In this document: positions 26,260-34,596 of the stretch, one piece after another
How the letters are laid out: each line of letters begins with the position of its first letter
Numbering within the stretch: the first letter of the stretch is position 1
NCBI RefSeq assembly: GCF_900091565.1
Contig: NZ_FMCV01000015.1
Location: 62,001-126,000, forward strand
Direction of reading: 5' to 3'
DNA length: 64,000 bases
Source of the DNA: Micromonospora marina
GTDB taxonomy: Bacteria; Actinomycetota; Actinomycetes; Mycobacteriales; Micromonosporaceae
Translations under genes and position numbers: made by a program
The notes under the pieces: model-generated
The model's database searches: none
What the model was told of the DNA's origin: nothing
What the model saw: the letters and a program-made list of their open reading frames with translations, nothing else

Positions 26260-27372
26260 ATGTCGCCGATGATCCGATCCCGCCTGACCGATTGGACCAC
26301 CGTCGCGCCCCTGGTCGCCGTGCTCGTGCTCGTGATGACCTGGGGACGGGAGTTGCCCGGCCCACTCATCTTCGTGGTGGCGGCCCTGCTCGCGGCGGCT
26401 GTGCTCGCCGCGGTGCACCACGCCGAGGTGGTCGCGCACAGGGTCGGCGAGCCGTACGGGTCACTCGTGCTGGCGGTGGCGGTCACCGTAATCGAAGTCG
26501 GTCTGATCGTCACGCTGATGATCAGCGGCGGCGACAAGACGCAGGCGCTGGCGCGGGACACCGTCTTCGCCGCCGTCATGATCACCTGCAACGGCATCCT
26601 CGGTTTGTCGCTGCTGCTCGGCGCGCTGCGGCGGCAGGTCGCGGTGTTCAATCCGGAGGGCACCGGCGGCGCGCTCGCCACCGTGGCCACGCTCGCCACG
26701 CTCAGTCTGGTGGTGCCGACGTTCACCACGAGCCGGCCGGGGCCGGAGTTCTCCCCGGCGCAGCTCGCCTTCGCGGCGGTCGCCTCGCTGGCGCTCTACC
26801 TGCTGTTCGTCATGGTGCAGACCGGCCGGCACCGCGACTACTTCCTCCCGGTCACCCAGGAGGGCAGCATCCTCGCCGAGGACAAGGACGGTGACGGGCA
26901 CGCCGAGCCGCCGTCCACGCGTACCGCGCTGGCCAGCCTGGCCCTACTGGTGGTGGCGCTGGTCGCGGTGGTCGGCGACGCGAAGACGATCTCCCCGGCG
27001 ATCGAGAGCGCGGTCAGCGCGGCGAACCTGCCGCAGGCGTTCGTCGGTGTGGTCATCGCGCTGCTGGTGCTGCTGCCGGAGACGCTCGCCGCCGCCCGCG
27101 CCGCGCGGCGGGACCGGGTGCAGATCAGCCTCAATCTCGCGCTCGGCTCGGCCATGGCCAGCATCGGCCTGACCATCCCGGCCATCGCGATCGCCTCGAT
27201 CTGGCTGGACGGGCCGCTGATGCTGGGCCTGGGTGGCACCCAGATGACGCTGCTGGCGCTGACCGCTGTGGCGGCGGTGCTCACCGTGGTGCCGGGGCGG
27301 GCGACAGTGCTCCAGGGCGGGGTGCACCTGGTGCTGCTCGCCGCGTTCGTCTTCCTGGCCGCCAGCCCGTGA
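26260..27372 (+). CDS. ChaA-type cation/proton antiporter
   Basis: About 370 residues with roughly eleven hydrophobic helices in two halves. The N-half has GEPYGSLVLAVAVTVIEVGL and the C-half LPQAFVGVVIALLVLLPETL and NLALGSAMASIGLTIP, the paired alpha-repeat motifs of the Ca2+:cation antiporter family (ChaA: Ca2+/H+ and Na+/H+). A central acidic cytoplasmic loop (EDKDGDGHAEPP) could sense calcium. It would export cations at alkaline or high-salt conditions. The choice between ATG 26260 and 26269 is unresolved. Confidence 0.87.
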   Translation: MSPMIRSRLTDWTTVAPLVAVLVLVMTWGRELPGPLIFVVAALLAAAVLAAVHHAEVVAHRVGEPYGSLVLAVAVTVIEVGLIVTLMISGGDKTQALARDTVFAAVMITCNGILGLSLLLGALRRQVAVFNPEGTGGALATVATLATLSLVVPTFTTSRPGPEFSPAQLAFAAVASLALYLLFVMVQTGRHRDYFLPVTQEGSILAEDKDGDGHAEPPSTRTALASLALLVVALVAVVGDAKTISPAIESAVSAANLPQAFVGVVIALLVLLPETLAAARAARRDRVQISLNLALGSAMASIGLTIPAIAIASIWLDGPLMLGLGGTQMTLLALTAVAAVLTVVPGRATVLQGGVHLVLLAAFVFLAASP

Positions 27373-27394
27373 GCCGCTGCGCCGGCAGAGACCG

Positions 27395-27868
27395 TCAGTC
27401 GTGCGTCTCCGTACGCGCCACCTCGGCGAACGCGGCGGTCAGGTACTCGGCGAACGGGCGACCGGTGACCGCCAGCAGATCGGCCACCAGCAGCGGCGCG
27501 TGCCGTGCGATCGCCGCCGGGCCGGGCGGGTTCTCGTCGTCGCCCGGGTCGTAGACGCCGAGCGCGCCGGCCAGCAGCACCAGCAGCACGTGCGGGTCGA
27601 CATCGGGCCACCACGGCGCCGCCGACCGGACGCACTGTTCCAGCACCTGCCGTACGTCGTCGCCGTCCAGCCCGTCCGGATGCCCCTCCTCGATCAGCAG
27701 CCGGACCACGCCGCCGAGCACCAGCCCGGCCCGGTCGGCGGCGGCCAGCCGCTCGACGGCCGGTGCGTACGCCTCGGCGTCGTGGGCCTGCGCGGCGTTC
27801 ACCGCGTCGGTGGCCGTCTCGGCGATCTCGCGGGCCGGGGCGGGCAGGTGCCGCCAGGTCGTCGTCAC
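27395..27868 (-). CDS. Hypothetical helical protein
   Basis: 157 residues from a GTG, chosen because CATGCT lies six bases upstream. It is all-alpha and acidic, with segments such as EIAETATDAVNAAQAHDAEA and LVLGGVVRLLIEEGHPDGLD. There are no cysteines near metal-type spacing, no signal peptide and no membrane helix. It resembles small actinobacterial conserved hypotheticals, but I cannot name a family. It is convergent with the antiporter gene at its 3' end and divergent from the MFS gene. Confidence 0.65.
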   Translation of the reverse strand: MTTTWRHLPAPAREIAETATDAVNAAQAHDAEAYAPAVERLAAADRAGLVLGGVVRLLIEEGHPDGLDGDDVRQVLEQCVRSAAPWWPDVDPHVLLVLLAGALGVYDPGDDENPPGPAAIARHAPLLVADLLAVTGRPFAEYLTAAFAEVARTETHD

Positions 27869-27874
27869 CGGGTC

Positions 27875-27880
27875 AGCATG
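27875..27880 (-). promoter_or_regulatory. -10 box CATGCT
   Basis: CATGCT on the minus strand, six bases before GTG 27868. The hexamer and spacing are identical to the box at 9135-9140. Confidence 0.45.
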
Positions 27881-27977
27881 GCAGAGCACGTGTGATCGCT
27901 CACCTTCCGGCCCGGCACCGCGTGTGTAAGGAGTAAACGGGTCGTGAGAGTCGTACCCCCCGAACAGAATCCCTGGC

Positions 27978-29258
27978 ATGCTGCGCCGCGCCCTGCCCGC
28001 CCGTCCCGAAGCCCGCCGGATCCTGCTCGGCACGCTGTTCTCCGCGGTCGGGCGCGGCCTCACCCTGCCGTTCCTGTTCATCTATCTCACCGACGTACGC
28101 GGTCTGACCGACACCCGGGCCGGGCTGGTGATCGGCTGGTTCGGCGCGGTCACACTCGCTCTCTCGCCGCTGGCCGGCACGTTCATCGACCGGTTCGGCG
28201 CGCGCCGCGTGGTGCTGCCCTGCCTGGTGATCGAGGCGATCGGTACCGGCTCGCTGGCGCTGGTCGACTCGACCGCGTCGGCGTTCGGCGTGATGACGCT
28301 CGTCGCCGTGGGCAGCTCGGCGATCTGGGCCGGGCAGAACACGATCCTCGCCTCGCTGACCGGCGAAGGCGAGCGGCAGCGTGTCTTCGGGCTCAACTTC
28401 GCGCTGCTCAACCTCGGTATCGGCATGGGCGGCCTGATCTCCGGCGCGGTTGTCGACGTGGCCCGTCCGATCACCTTCGAGGTGATCTACCTGCTGGACG
28501 CGGTGAGCTACCTGACGCCCGCGCTGATCCTGCTCACGCTGCCGCACGTCGGACGCCGCCCGGCCGTGGCCGCGGGCACGAAGGCTGACGACCGGAGGAC
28601 CGGCGGCTATCTCACGGTGCTGCGGGACCGGCCGTTCCGCCGCCTGGTCGTCTTCGGCCTGGTGCTCACCACCTGCGGGTACGCGCAGATCGAGGTGGGC
28701 TTCGCGGCGTACTCGGTCCGGGTGGTCGAGGTGACCCCACGGGTGGTGGCGTGGGCGCTGGCGGCGAACACCGTGATGATCGTGCTCTCCCAGCTGCTGG
28801 TGATCCGGCGGCTGGAGGGGCGCAGCCGTACCCGTGCACTCGCCACAGTCGGCGCGGTCTTCGCCGGCGCGTGGCTGGTGCTCGGTGCGGCCGGCGTGGT
28901 GGGTAGCGCCAACGCGGTGCTCGCGGCGCTCGGCGTGGTGGCCTGCTCGGCCATCTTCGGGTTCGGCGAGACGATGCTGTCGCCGGTCATGCCCGCGATC
29001 ACCAACGCGCTCGCCACCGACGAGCTGCGCGGCCGGTACAACGCGATGAGCTCGATGATCTTCGGGATCAGCGGGGTGGTCGGCCCGGTCACCGCCGGTC
29101 CGCTGATCGCCGCGGCGAACGGCCGCGTGTGGGTGGCAGTCGTGGTGGGCGGCTGCCTGGCCGCCTCGGTGCTCGCGCTGTCGCTACGCCCGCTGCTCAC
29201 CGCCGCGCAGGACGGTCGTCTGACGGCCACCGAGGCGCCGGAGCCGGCGCGGGCCTGA
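27978..29258 (+). CDS. MFS transporter
   Basis: 426 residues with twelve predicted membrane helices. The loop 2-3 motif reads GTFIDRFGARRVV, and helix 4/5 has IWAGQNTILASL, typical of major facilitator drug-efflux-like permeases. The C-half contains MSSMIFGISGVVGP. Substrate unknown. CAGAAT lies seven bases before ATG 27978, so the transcript may be leaderless. A strong hairpin at 29261 ends it against the convergent nucleotidase gene. Confidence 0.87.
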   Translation: MLRRALPARPEARRILLGTLFSAVGRGLTLPFLFIYLTDVRGLTDTRAGLVIGWFGAVTLALSPLAGTFIDRFGARRVVLPCLVIEAIGTGSLALVDSTASAFGVMTLVAVGSSAIWAGQNTILASLTGEGERQRVFGLNFALLNLGIGMGGLISGAVVDVARPITFEVIYLLDAVSYLTPALILLTLPHVGRRPAVAAGTKADDRRTGGYLTVLRDRPFRRLVVFGLVLTTCGYAQIEVGFAAYSVRVVEVTPRVVAWALAANTVMIVLSQLLVIRRLEGRSRTRALATVGAVFAGAWLVLGAAGVVGSANAVLAALGVVACSAIFGFGETMLSPVMPAITNALATDELRGRYNAMSSMIFGISGVVGPVTAGPLIAAANGRVWVAVVVGGCLAASVLALSLRPLLTAAQDGRLTATEAPEPARA

Positions 29259-29260
29259 CA

Positions 29261-29302
29261 CGCCGACGGGCCCCGGAGCGTCGCTCCCGGGGCCCGTCGG
29301 CG
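29261..29302. terminator. Bidirectional terminator
   Basis: Arms CGCCGACGGGCCCCGG (29261-29276) and CCGGGGCCCGTCGGCG (29287-29302) are complementary over 16 bp, between convergent genes. Confidence 0.85.
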
Positions 29303-29315
29303 GCGCGGTCGGCCG

Positions 29316-31058
29316 TCAGCCGGCGGCGACCTCGGTGGTGGTGCGGATCCGGTCCAGCGCCGGCGGGGAGACCGGCGACTTCTCGGTCAGGTACGCGGTG
29401 AAGGCGTCCAGGTCGATCTGGCCGGTAACCGCGTTGGTGCCGCCGGTCAGGACGCTGAAGCCGTCGCCGCCGCCGGCGAGGAAGTTGTTGACGGTGACCC
29501 GGTAGGTGGCGGTGTCCGTCACCGGGGTGCCGTTGATGGTGAGGCTGCCCCGGACGACGCGGGTGCCGGCGCACGGCGTGCCGGCCGGCGCGGTGGTGCC
29601 GTCGACGTCCACGACGTAGTTGACGGTCGAGGACGCGTAGAGCACGCGCGCCACTGTGAACTGCTGCTCCAGCATGCAGTAGAGCTGCGCACCGGTCAGG
29701 TCGAGCGTCACCAGGTTGTTGGCGAACGGCTGCACGGTGAACGCCTCGGCGTAGGTGACCGGGCCGCCGTCGAGGTCGGCGCGGACGCCACCGGGGTTCA
29801 TGAACGCGGCGACCGCGTTCTGCTCGGTGTCGGTGGCGGCGAGCTGCGCGTCGGCGATCAGGTTGCCCAGCGGCGACTCACCGGTCTGGTAAGTCGGGTT
29901 GCCGTTGGCGTCGACCCCGGTCTGGTACAGGTTCTCCTGGGTCTTGGTGATCGCGGTGGTGGTCTCCCCGACCACCCGGTCGGCCACCGGGCCGAGCGCG
30001 GTCTTGTACCGGTTGATCAGCTCGGTCGAGGCCGGGTCCTTCTCGACGTCCCGGGTGACCACCACGTTGTTCGCGGACGCGGTGACCACGTCGCGGGTAC
30101 GCGGGTCGATCTTCAGGTCGATCTGGGTGACCAGGCGGCCGAACGAGCTGGCGCTGGTGACCAGCTTGTTGTTGATGTTGCAGTTGTACGCGGCGTGGGT
30201 GTGCCCGCTGACGATCACGTCGATGGCCGGGTCCATCCGGTTGGCGATGTCGACGATCGGGCCGCTGAACCCGGTGCAGTCGTTGATGCCGCCGCCGTTC
30301 TGCACACCGCCCTCGTGCAGCAGCACGACGATGCTCTTGACCCCGAGCAGGCGCAGGATCCTGGCGTACTTGTTGGCGGTGTCGGCCTCGTCGGTGAACC
30401 GCAGGCCGGCGACGCCCTCCTGGCTGACGATGTTCGGGGTGCCCTCCAGGGTCATCCCGATGAAGCCGATCGGCACGCCCTGGACGATCTTGATGCCGAA
30501 CGGCTGCATCAGCGGCAGGCCGGTGGAGGTCTTGAACGCGTTCGCCGAGAGGTAGCGGAACTTCGCCCCCTCGAACGGCGTGCCGTCGGCGCAGCCGTCC
30601 ACCGGGTGGCAGCCGCCGCGCTGCATGCGCAGCAGCTCGGCCGCGCCCTCGTCGAACTCGTGGTTGCCGACGCTCGCGAACTCCAGGCCGACGAGGTTCA
30701 TCTCCTCGATGGTGGGCTCGTCGTGGAACGCGGCGGAGAGCAGCGGCGAGGCGCCGATCAGGTCACCCGCGGCGACCGTGACGGTGCCCTTGCCCTGCTG
30801 CTTGGCGGCGGCGCGCATCGACTTCAGGTGGCTGGCCAGGTATTCCGCGCCACCGGCCGGCTGACCCTCGATGGTGCCGCTGGAGCCGGTGGGCGGCTCC
30901 AGGTTGCCGTGGAAGTCGTTGATCGCGAGCAACTGGACGTCGACCGGCTTCGGGCGGGCCTCGGCCTGGTCGGGGGTGACGGCGACCGCGGTGAAGGCGG
31001 TCGCGGCGAGTGCGGCCAGGCCGACGGCGGCCCGGCGTCGCATCCCGGTGACGGACAT
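29316..31058 (-). CDS. Secreted 5'-nucleotidase / metallophosphatase (UshA-like)
   Basis: 580 residues. A Sec signal peptide (about 1-34) leads to a metallophosphatase domain with the metal motifs LLAINDFHGNLEPP, VGNHEFDEGA and VIVSGHTHAAYNC. The C-terminal 5'-nucleotidase substrate domain (from about 365) contains NPGGVRADLDGGPVTYAEAF and FLAGGGDGFSVL. It should release phosphate and nucleosides from extracellular nucleotides for salvage. All key residues are present. There is no LPXTG anchor, so it is probably free or loosely bound. A ribosome binding site GAGGAG precedes ATG 31058. Confidence 0.9.
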   Translation of the reverse strand: MSVTGMRRRAAVGLAALAATAFTAVAVTPDQAEARPKPVDVQLLAINDFHGNLEPPTGSSGTIEGQPAGGAEYLASHLKSMRAAAKQQGKGTVTVAAGDLIGASPLLSAAFHDEPTIEEMNLVGLEFASVGNHEFDEGAAELLRMQRGGCHPVDGCADGTPFEGAKFRYLSANAFKTSTGLPLMQPFGIKIVQGVPIGFIGMTLEGTPNIVSQEGVAGLRFTDEADTANKYARILRLLGVKSIVVLLHEGGVQNGGGINDCTGFSGPIVDIANRMDPAIDVIVSGHTHAAYNCNINNKLVTSASSFGRLVTQIDLKIDPRTRDVVTASANNVVVTRDVEKDPASTELINRYKTALGPVADRVVGETTTAITKTQENLYQTGVDANGNPTYQTGESPLGNLIADAQLAATDTEQNAVAAFMNPGGVRADLDGGPVTYAEAFTVQPFANNLVTLDLTGAQLYCMLEQQFTVARVLYASSTVNYVVDVDGTTAPAGTPCAGTRVVRGSLTINGTPVTDTATYRVTVNNFLAGGGDGFSVLTGGTNAVTGQIDLDAFTAYLTEKSPVSPPALDRIRTTTEVAAG

Positions 31059-31460
31059 GGAACTCCTCGTGAGATGCCGGTACGTGGCGTCCGGGCGATG
31101 GTTCGCCCGGCGACCCTGATCCGTGCCGTGACAGGTGTCGATCGCGGAGTGCGGTACTCGGGGGAACGCCGCCCTCGCCGGGGTAGCTTCTCATCCACCG
31201 GCCGCCAGGTCGAACGGGCCGGCATCAGGAAGCGTCGCTGTCTCGGGCGGCCCACACCGGTCTGCCGGACGAGTCGGACATGACGGTCAGATGAAATTCC
31301 GCGCGGCGCACGCTGTCGGTGCCCGCCACCGTCGAAGGCGCCGGCTCCCAGGGACAGGGAGCCGGCACCGACGCTCATGTCACGCGGAATTCCTTGCGCT
31401 GGCAACCGTCCTTGCCGGAATCACCTCCTGCCGGACACCCATCGCGAACCGAACGGTCGT
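31059..31460. other. Intergenic region upstream of the nucleotidase
   Basis: 402 bp without a credible gene. It must carry the nucleotidase promoter (minus) and, near its far end, the tail of the downstream minus-strand unit. Its main feature is the nested palindrome at 31295-31391. Confidence 0.5.
31295..31391. repeat. Nested 97-bp interrupted palindrome
   Basis: The outer arms AATTCCGCG (31295-31303) and CGCGGAATT (31383-31391) enclose middle arms GTCGGT/ACCGAC (31315-31320, 31367-31372) and an inner 10-bp hairpin GCCGGCTCCC/GGGAGCCGGC (31340-31349, 31357-31366). It could be a structured RNA, a terminator or the relic of a miniature element. The AT-containing ends are unusual here. Confidence 0.6.
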
Positions 31461-32153
31461 TCATGTCCGACGGCCCGGCATATCGAGCAAACTGTCCGAA
31501 CTCGACTGACGCCCCGCAGGGCCGGTCGGAGATCCGCTGTGGGCGGTGCCGACGAGCCTGCGCAACGCCGGACGTGTCCACCGCCCGGCGACACCCGGCC
31601 GGCCCGCCAGGTAGCCGACCGTCCGCGCGGCGTCCCAGCCGTGCGCCTCGCACAGCCCACGCGCCAGCATCCCGAGGTAGACCGGGGCGGGCCGGGTCCA
31701 CCGCACCTCCACCGCCCGGTGCGGCGCGGTGAACGTGAGCATCGGCAGACCCTCGTGGACGCCGACGCGCAACAGCGTCTCGTAGCGACCCGGCCCGAGC
31801 GTCGCCCGTCCGGTCTCGACCGCGGCGAGGATCCCGGCCAGGTCGGCGCCGGGTGGCCGGTACATCTCCTGCGCGGCGATGTCGGCGAACTGCTCGACCG
31901 TCACCAGGTAGCCGCGCGCCGCCGCCCGGCCGGGCAGCAGCGGGTCGTAGAACGCCATGCCGCCGGTCCAGGCCCGCGACTCCCCGGCGAAGTAGACGCC
32001 GCCGGGGATCAGCAGCGGAAGCGTCCGGCGCGGTGGCCGGCGGTCCCGGCACCCGGGGTACGTGCGCAGCCCGCCCGGTGGGCACCCGCCCCGCAGATAC
32101 CAGTCGAGCCGGGCGGCGTGCAGATTCGAGCCGTACGCGACGTACCAGAGCAT
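31461..32153 (-). CDS. Gamma-glutamylcyclotransferase-fold protein
   Basis: 230 residues. It opens with WYVAYGSNLHAARL, the P-loop-like YGSNL motif of the gamma-glutamylcyclotransferase/AIG2 fold. GMAFYDP and a Glu-containing MYRPPGAD region follow. Members cyclise gamma-glutamyl groups, but this long bacterial type is uncharacterised. The last 30 residues (SGSPTGPAGRQSSSDSLL...) look disordered. The ATG lies 8 bp after the true stop of the frameshifted phosphodiesterase, so the two genes form an operon. Confidence 0.75.
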   Translation of the reverse strand: MLWYVAYGSNLHAARLDWYLRGGCPPGGLRTYPGCRDRRPPRRTLPLLIPGGVYFAGESRAWTGGMAFYDPLLPGRAAARGYLVTVEQFADIAAQEMYRPPGADLAGILAAVETGRATLGPGRYETLLRVGVHEGLPMLTFTAPHRAVEVRWTRPAPVYLGMLARGLCEAHGWDAARTVGYLAGRPGVAGRWTRPALRRLVGTAHSGSPTGPAGRQSSSDSLLDMPGRRT

Positions 32154-32160
32154 CGGCGGC

Positions 32161-32938
32161 TCAGAACCAGCAGGTGCGCCCGGCGGCGTGGCTGACCTGG
32201 ACGGTGTGCGTCACACAGCCACCGTCGGCGATGCGGTGCAGCAGGAAGGCGGTCGGCTCGGCGACGAACCCCGGCTCCTCCTCGCCGGTCATGGTCAGGC
32301 TCACCTGGATCCAGGCTCGGTGCGGTGGTCAGCACCGTACCGGCGAACGCGCTCGTCACCTGGCGGTGCAGGTGCCCCGCGGCGACGCGTACGACATGGG
32401 GGTGACGGCCGACCACGGCGGCGAGCGCCTCGGCGTCGGCCAGGCCCATCGCGTCCATGCCCGGCACGCCCACCGCGACCGGCGGATGGTGCAGGCACAC
32501 GACGGCGGGCGCGTCGGTACGCCCGGCGAGCACCCCGTCGAGCCAGGCGAGTTGCTCGTCGCCGAGGCGTCCGCCGGGACTGCCCGGGGTGAGCGAGTCG
32601 AGCACCACGAGCGTCGCGTCCGGCAGATCGACGTGGTAGTGCGCCGAGAAACCGCCGGCCAGGCAGGGCGTGCCGCCGAACGTGTCGAGCAGCGACTCAC
32701 GGTCGTCGTGGTTGCCGGTCACCAGGTGCACCGGCAGCGGGAACGCGCCGACGATCTCGCGCAGGGCGAGGTATTCGTCGGGCCGGCCGTTGGCGGTGAG
32801 GTCGCCGGTGATCACCACACAGTCGGGCCGGGGACGCAGCGCGAGCACCGTGCCGAGCGCCCGGTGCAATCCGGACGCCGGGTCGGCCGCGAGCGGGCCG
32901 GTGGTCACGTGCGGGTCGCTGAGCTGGGCGATGAGCAT
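32161..32938 (-). pseudogene. Class III cyclic-nucleotide-phosphodiesterase-like gene with a frameshift
   Basis: A calcineurin-like phosphoesterase with motifs QLSDPHV, VVITGDLTANGRP, VTGNHDDRE, LHHPPV and GHLHRQV, close to the CpdA/Rv0805 type that hydrolyses 3',5'-cAMP. All metal-binding motifs are intact. At about 32314 the frame breaks: after TTAPS the expected continuation (WIQVSLTMTGEEEPGF, later HTVQVSHAAGRTCWF) is one frame over and ends at the TGA 32163-32161, just before the next gene. Taking AGC-ACC-TGG as the ancestral reading, two bases are missing. Either a recent mutation or a sequencing error explains it. Read in the original frame, the protein gains an unrelated Arg-rich tail running into the next gene. 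Confidence 0.8.
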
Positions 32939-33020
32939 CGGCCGCCTCCTCGGGTGCCCGGGCCCTCACGCTATCGCCGCGCGGCCTCCCCGCGCAGGCC
33001 CGATCTCGCCCACAGGCGCC

Positions 33021-33051
33021 GTCCACAGCCTGTGGATAGCACATGTGTACG
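33021..33051 (-). promoter_or_regulatory. 31-bp conserved element, copy A
   Basis: Read on the minus strand it starts CGTACACATGTGCTATCC and ends ACAGGCTGTGGAC. It matches copy B (56060-56090) at 28 of 31 positions. It contains an SOS-box-like part and a TCCACAG/CTGTGGA dyad, and lies between the divergent phosphodiesterase and diguanylate cyclase genes. Confidence 0.6.
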
Positions 33052-33074
33052 AAGGTCGGCGGCGGTTGCGCTGA

Positions 33075-33080
33075 GTACGC
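33075..33080 (+). promoter_or_regulatory. -10 box TACGCT for the diguanylate cyclase gene
   Basis: TACGCT about 36 bases upstream of GTG 33117, leaving room for a short leader with a ribosome binding site (GCAGGA). The 31-bp element lies where an upstream regulator would bind. Confidence 0.45.
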
Positions 33081-33116
33081 TTGATCGCGACCCCACCCCC
33101 TCCGAGCAGGAACGAC

Positions 33117-34574
33117 GTGGATCACGAGCGAGTCCTCCGCGACGTCACGGTGCGCCTCCCCACGGCGTCGACCGTTCCGGAGGCGTGCCAGTGGACCGTC
33201 GCCGCGCTCGCCCGGCACACACCGGCGACCGCCACCGTCCTGCTCCGCGTCCACGACCGTCTGCGCTGCGTCGCCGCCACCGGCGCCTGGCAGGTGTTCT
33301 CCCACGTACCGGCCACCGCCGACGGCACCCCGCCGGGCCGCCACCGGGCCGAACCCTCGGTGGTCCGTCGGGTCTACGCCTCCGGCGTCACCGCCGCCGT
33401 GCCCGACGTCAGCGCCGACCCCGACTACCTCCCGGTCCGTCCGGACGTCACCGCCGAACTCTGTGTGCCGGTACGCGACCCGCACGGCCGTCCGATCGGG
33501 GTGCTCGACCTCCAGTGGAGCGAGCCGGTCGTGCTCGCGGCGTGGCGGGAGACCGCCGAACTGGTGGCCGACCGCCTCGGCGGGCGGATCGCCGCGCTCG
33601 GCGGGCCGCCGGCCGAGAGCCGCAGCGAGAAGCTGCTCCGGCACGCCGCCGCGTTCACCGCCGCGCCGACCGACTGGGACCTGATGACCGCCGCGCTCGC
33701 CGCGGCCCGGGACGTGTCGGCGCTCTCCGCCGCCGTGCTGGTGCTCACCGGCCGGCAGGGCCCCCGCCTCGGCGCACCCACCGGCACCCCGGGCGAGCTG
33801 GAGGCGCGGATCCGGGCCGAGCTGGCCGAGGCCGGACCGGCCGCGCTCGACCGCATGATCGACCGGGCCCACCGGTACGGCTCGGCGTACACGCTGGGTG
33901 AGGCGGGCCACCCGCCCACCGAGGAGTACCTGCCGCTGACCCGGGCCGGCGCACGCACGCTCGTGGCGGTGCCGGTCGGCACGCCGGTCTCCGGCGGCGT
34001 GCTGCTCGTCGCCGACGAGCAACGTCTGCGCCCCGACCCGACCACCGTCAACCTGATCGAGCTGCTCGCCGGGCAGGCGTGGACCTGCCTGGACCGGCTG
34101 CGTACGCTCGCCCGGCTGCGCGAGCAGGCCAGCTCGGACCCGCTCACCGGGCTGCGGCACACCGGCTCGTTCGGGAAGCGGATCGCCACCGCCACGCCGG
34201 GGCGTACCGCGCTGCTGGCGATCGACGTGGACGGGTTCAAGGACGTCAACGACACGTACGGCCACCAGGCCGGTGACCGGCTGCTGGTGGGGCTGGCCCG
34301 GGCGCTGGAGGGCGCGTTGCGCCAGGGCGACGAGCTGTACCGGACCGGCGGCGACGAGTTCGTGGCGGTGATCGAGGTGAGCCGCCCCGAGGAGGCGGTC
34401 CGCATCGCCGAACGGCTCACCGAGGCGGCCCGCCACACCGGCCGGACGATCAGCGTCGGCGTCGCCCTGCCGAGACCCGGCGAGTCCCTCGAACGCACCC
34501 TGCACCGAGCCGACCAGGCCCTGTACGCCGTGAAGCGCCACGGCCGGGACGGCGTCCACCTCTCCGCCGCCTGA
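33117..34574 (+). CDS. Diguanylate cyclase with GAF domains
   Basis: 485 residues. Two GAF-like sensor domains (about 5-160 and 175-320) precede a GGDEF domain. The catalytic motif TGGDEF is intact (Gly411-Phe415) and the substrate loop has DVDGFKDVNDTYGHQAGDRLL. The inhibitory I-site RQGD sits exactly five residues before GGDEF, so feedback inhibition by c-di-GMP is expected. There is no EAL domain or membrane helix, so it acts in the cytoplasm. The GTG is chosen for its AGGA site; an upstream in-frame TTG (33081) overlaps the promoter and is rejected. Confidence 0.9.
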   Translation: MDHERVLRDVTVRLPTASTVPEACQWTVAALARHTPATATVLLRVHDRLRCVAATGAWQVFSHVPATADGTPPGRHRAEPSVVRRVYASGVTAAVPDVSADPDYLPVRPDVTAELCVPVRDPHGRPIGVLDLQWSEPVVLAAWRETAELVADRLGGRIAALGGPPAESRSEKLLRHAAAFTAAPTDWDLMTAALAAARDVSALSAAVLVLTGRQGPRLGAPTGTPGELEARIRAELAEAGPAALDRMIDRAHRYGSAYTLGEAGHPPTEEYLPLTRAGARTLVAVPVGTPVSGGVLLVADEQRLRPDPTTVNLIELLAGQAWTCLDRLRTLARLREQASSDPLTGLRHTGSFGKRIATATPGRTALLAIDVDGFKDVNDTYGHQAGDRLLVGLARALEGALRQGDELYRTGGDEFVAVIEVSRPEEAVRIAERLTEAARHTGRTISVGVALPRPGESLERTLHRADQALYAVKRHGRDGVHLSAA

Positions 34575-34596
34575 ATCGACCGACTCTGGGCGGGGG

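Noticed and set aside
31135..31509. Plus-strand frames in the gap before the nucleotidase gene
   Set aside because: They cross the nested palindrome, have no ribosome site and show no family features.
33021..33051. Replication origin or DnaA-box cluster
   Set aside because: Only one dyad with imperfect boxes is present at each of two sites. dnaA, dnaN and AT-rich unwinding sequence are absent.
33081..33116. TTG 33081 as start of the diguanylate cyclase
   Set aside because: It directly follows the -10 box and lacks a ribosome site. GTG 33117 has GCAGGA at a good distance.
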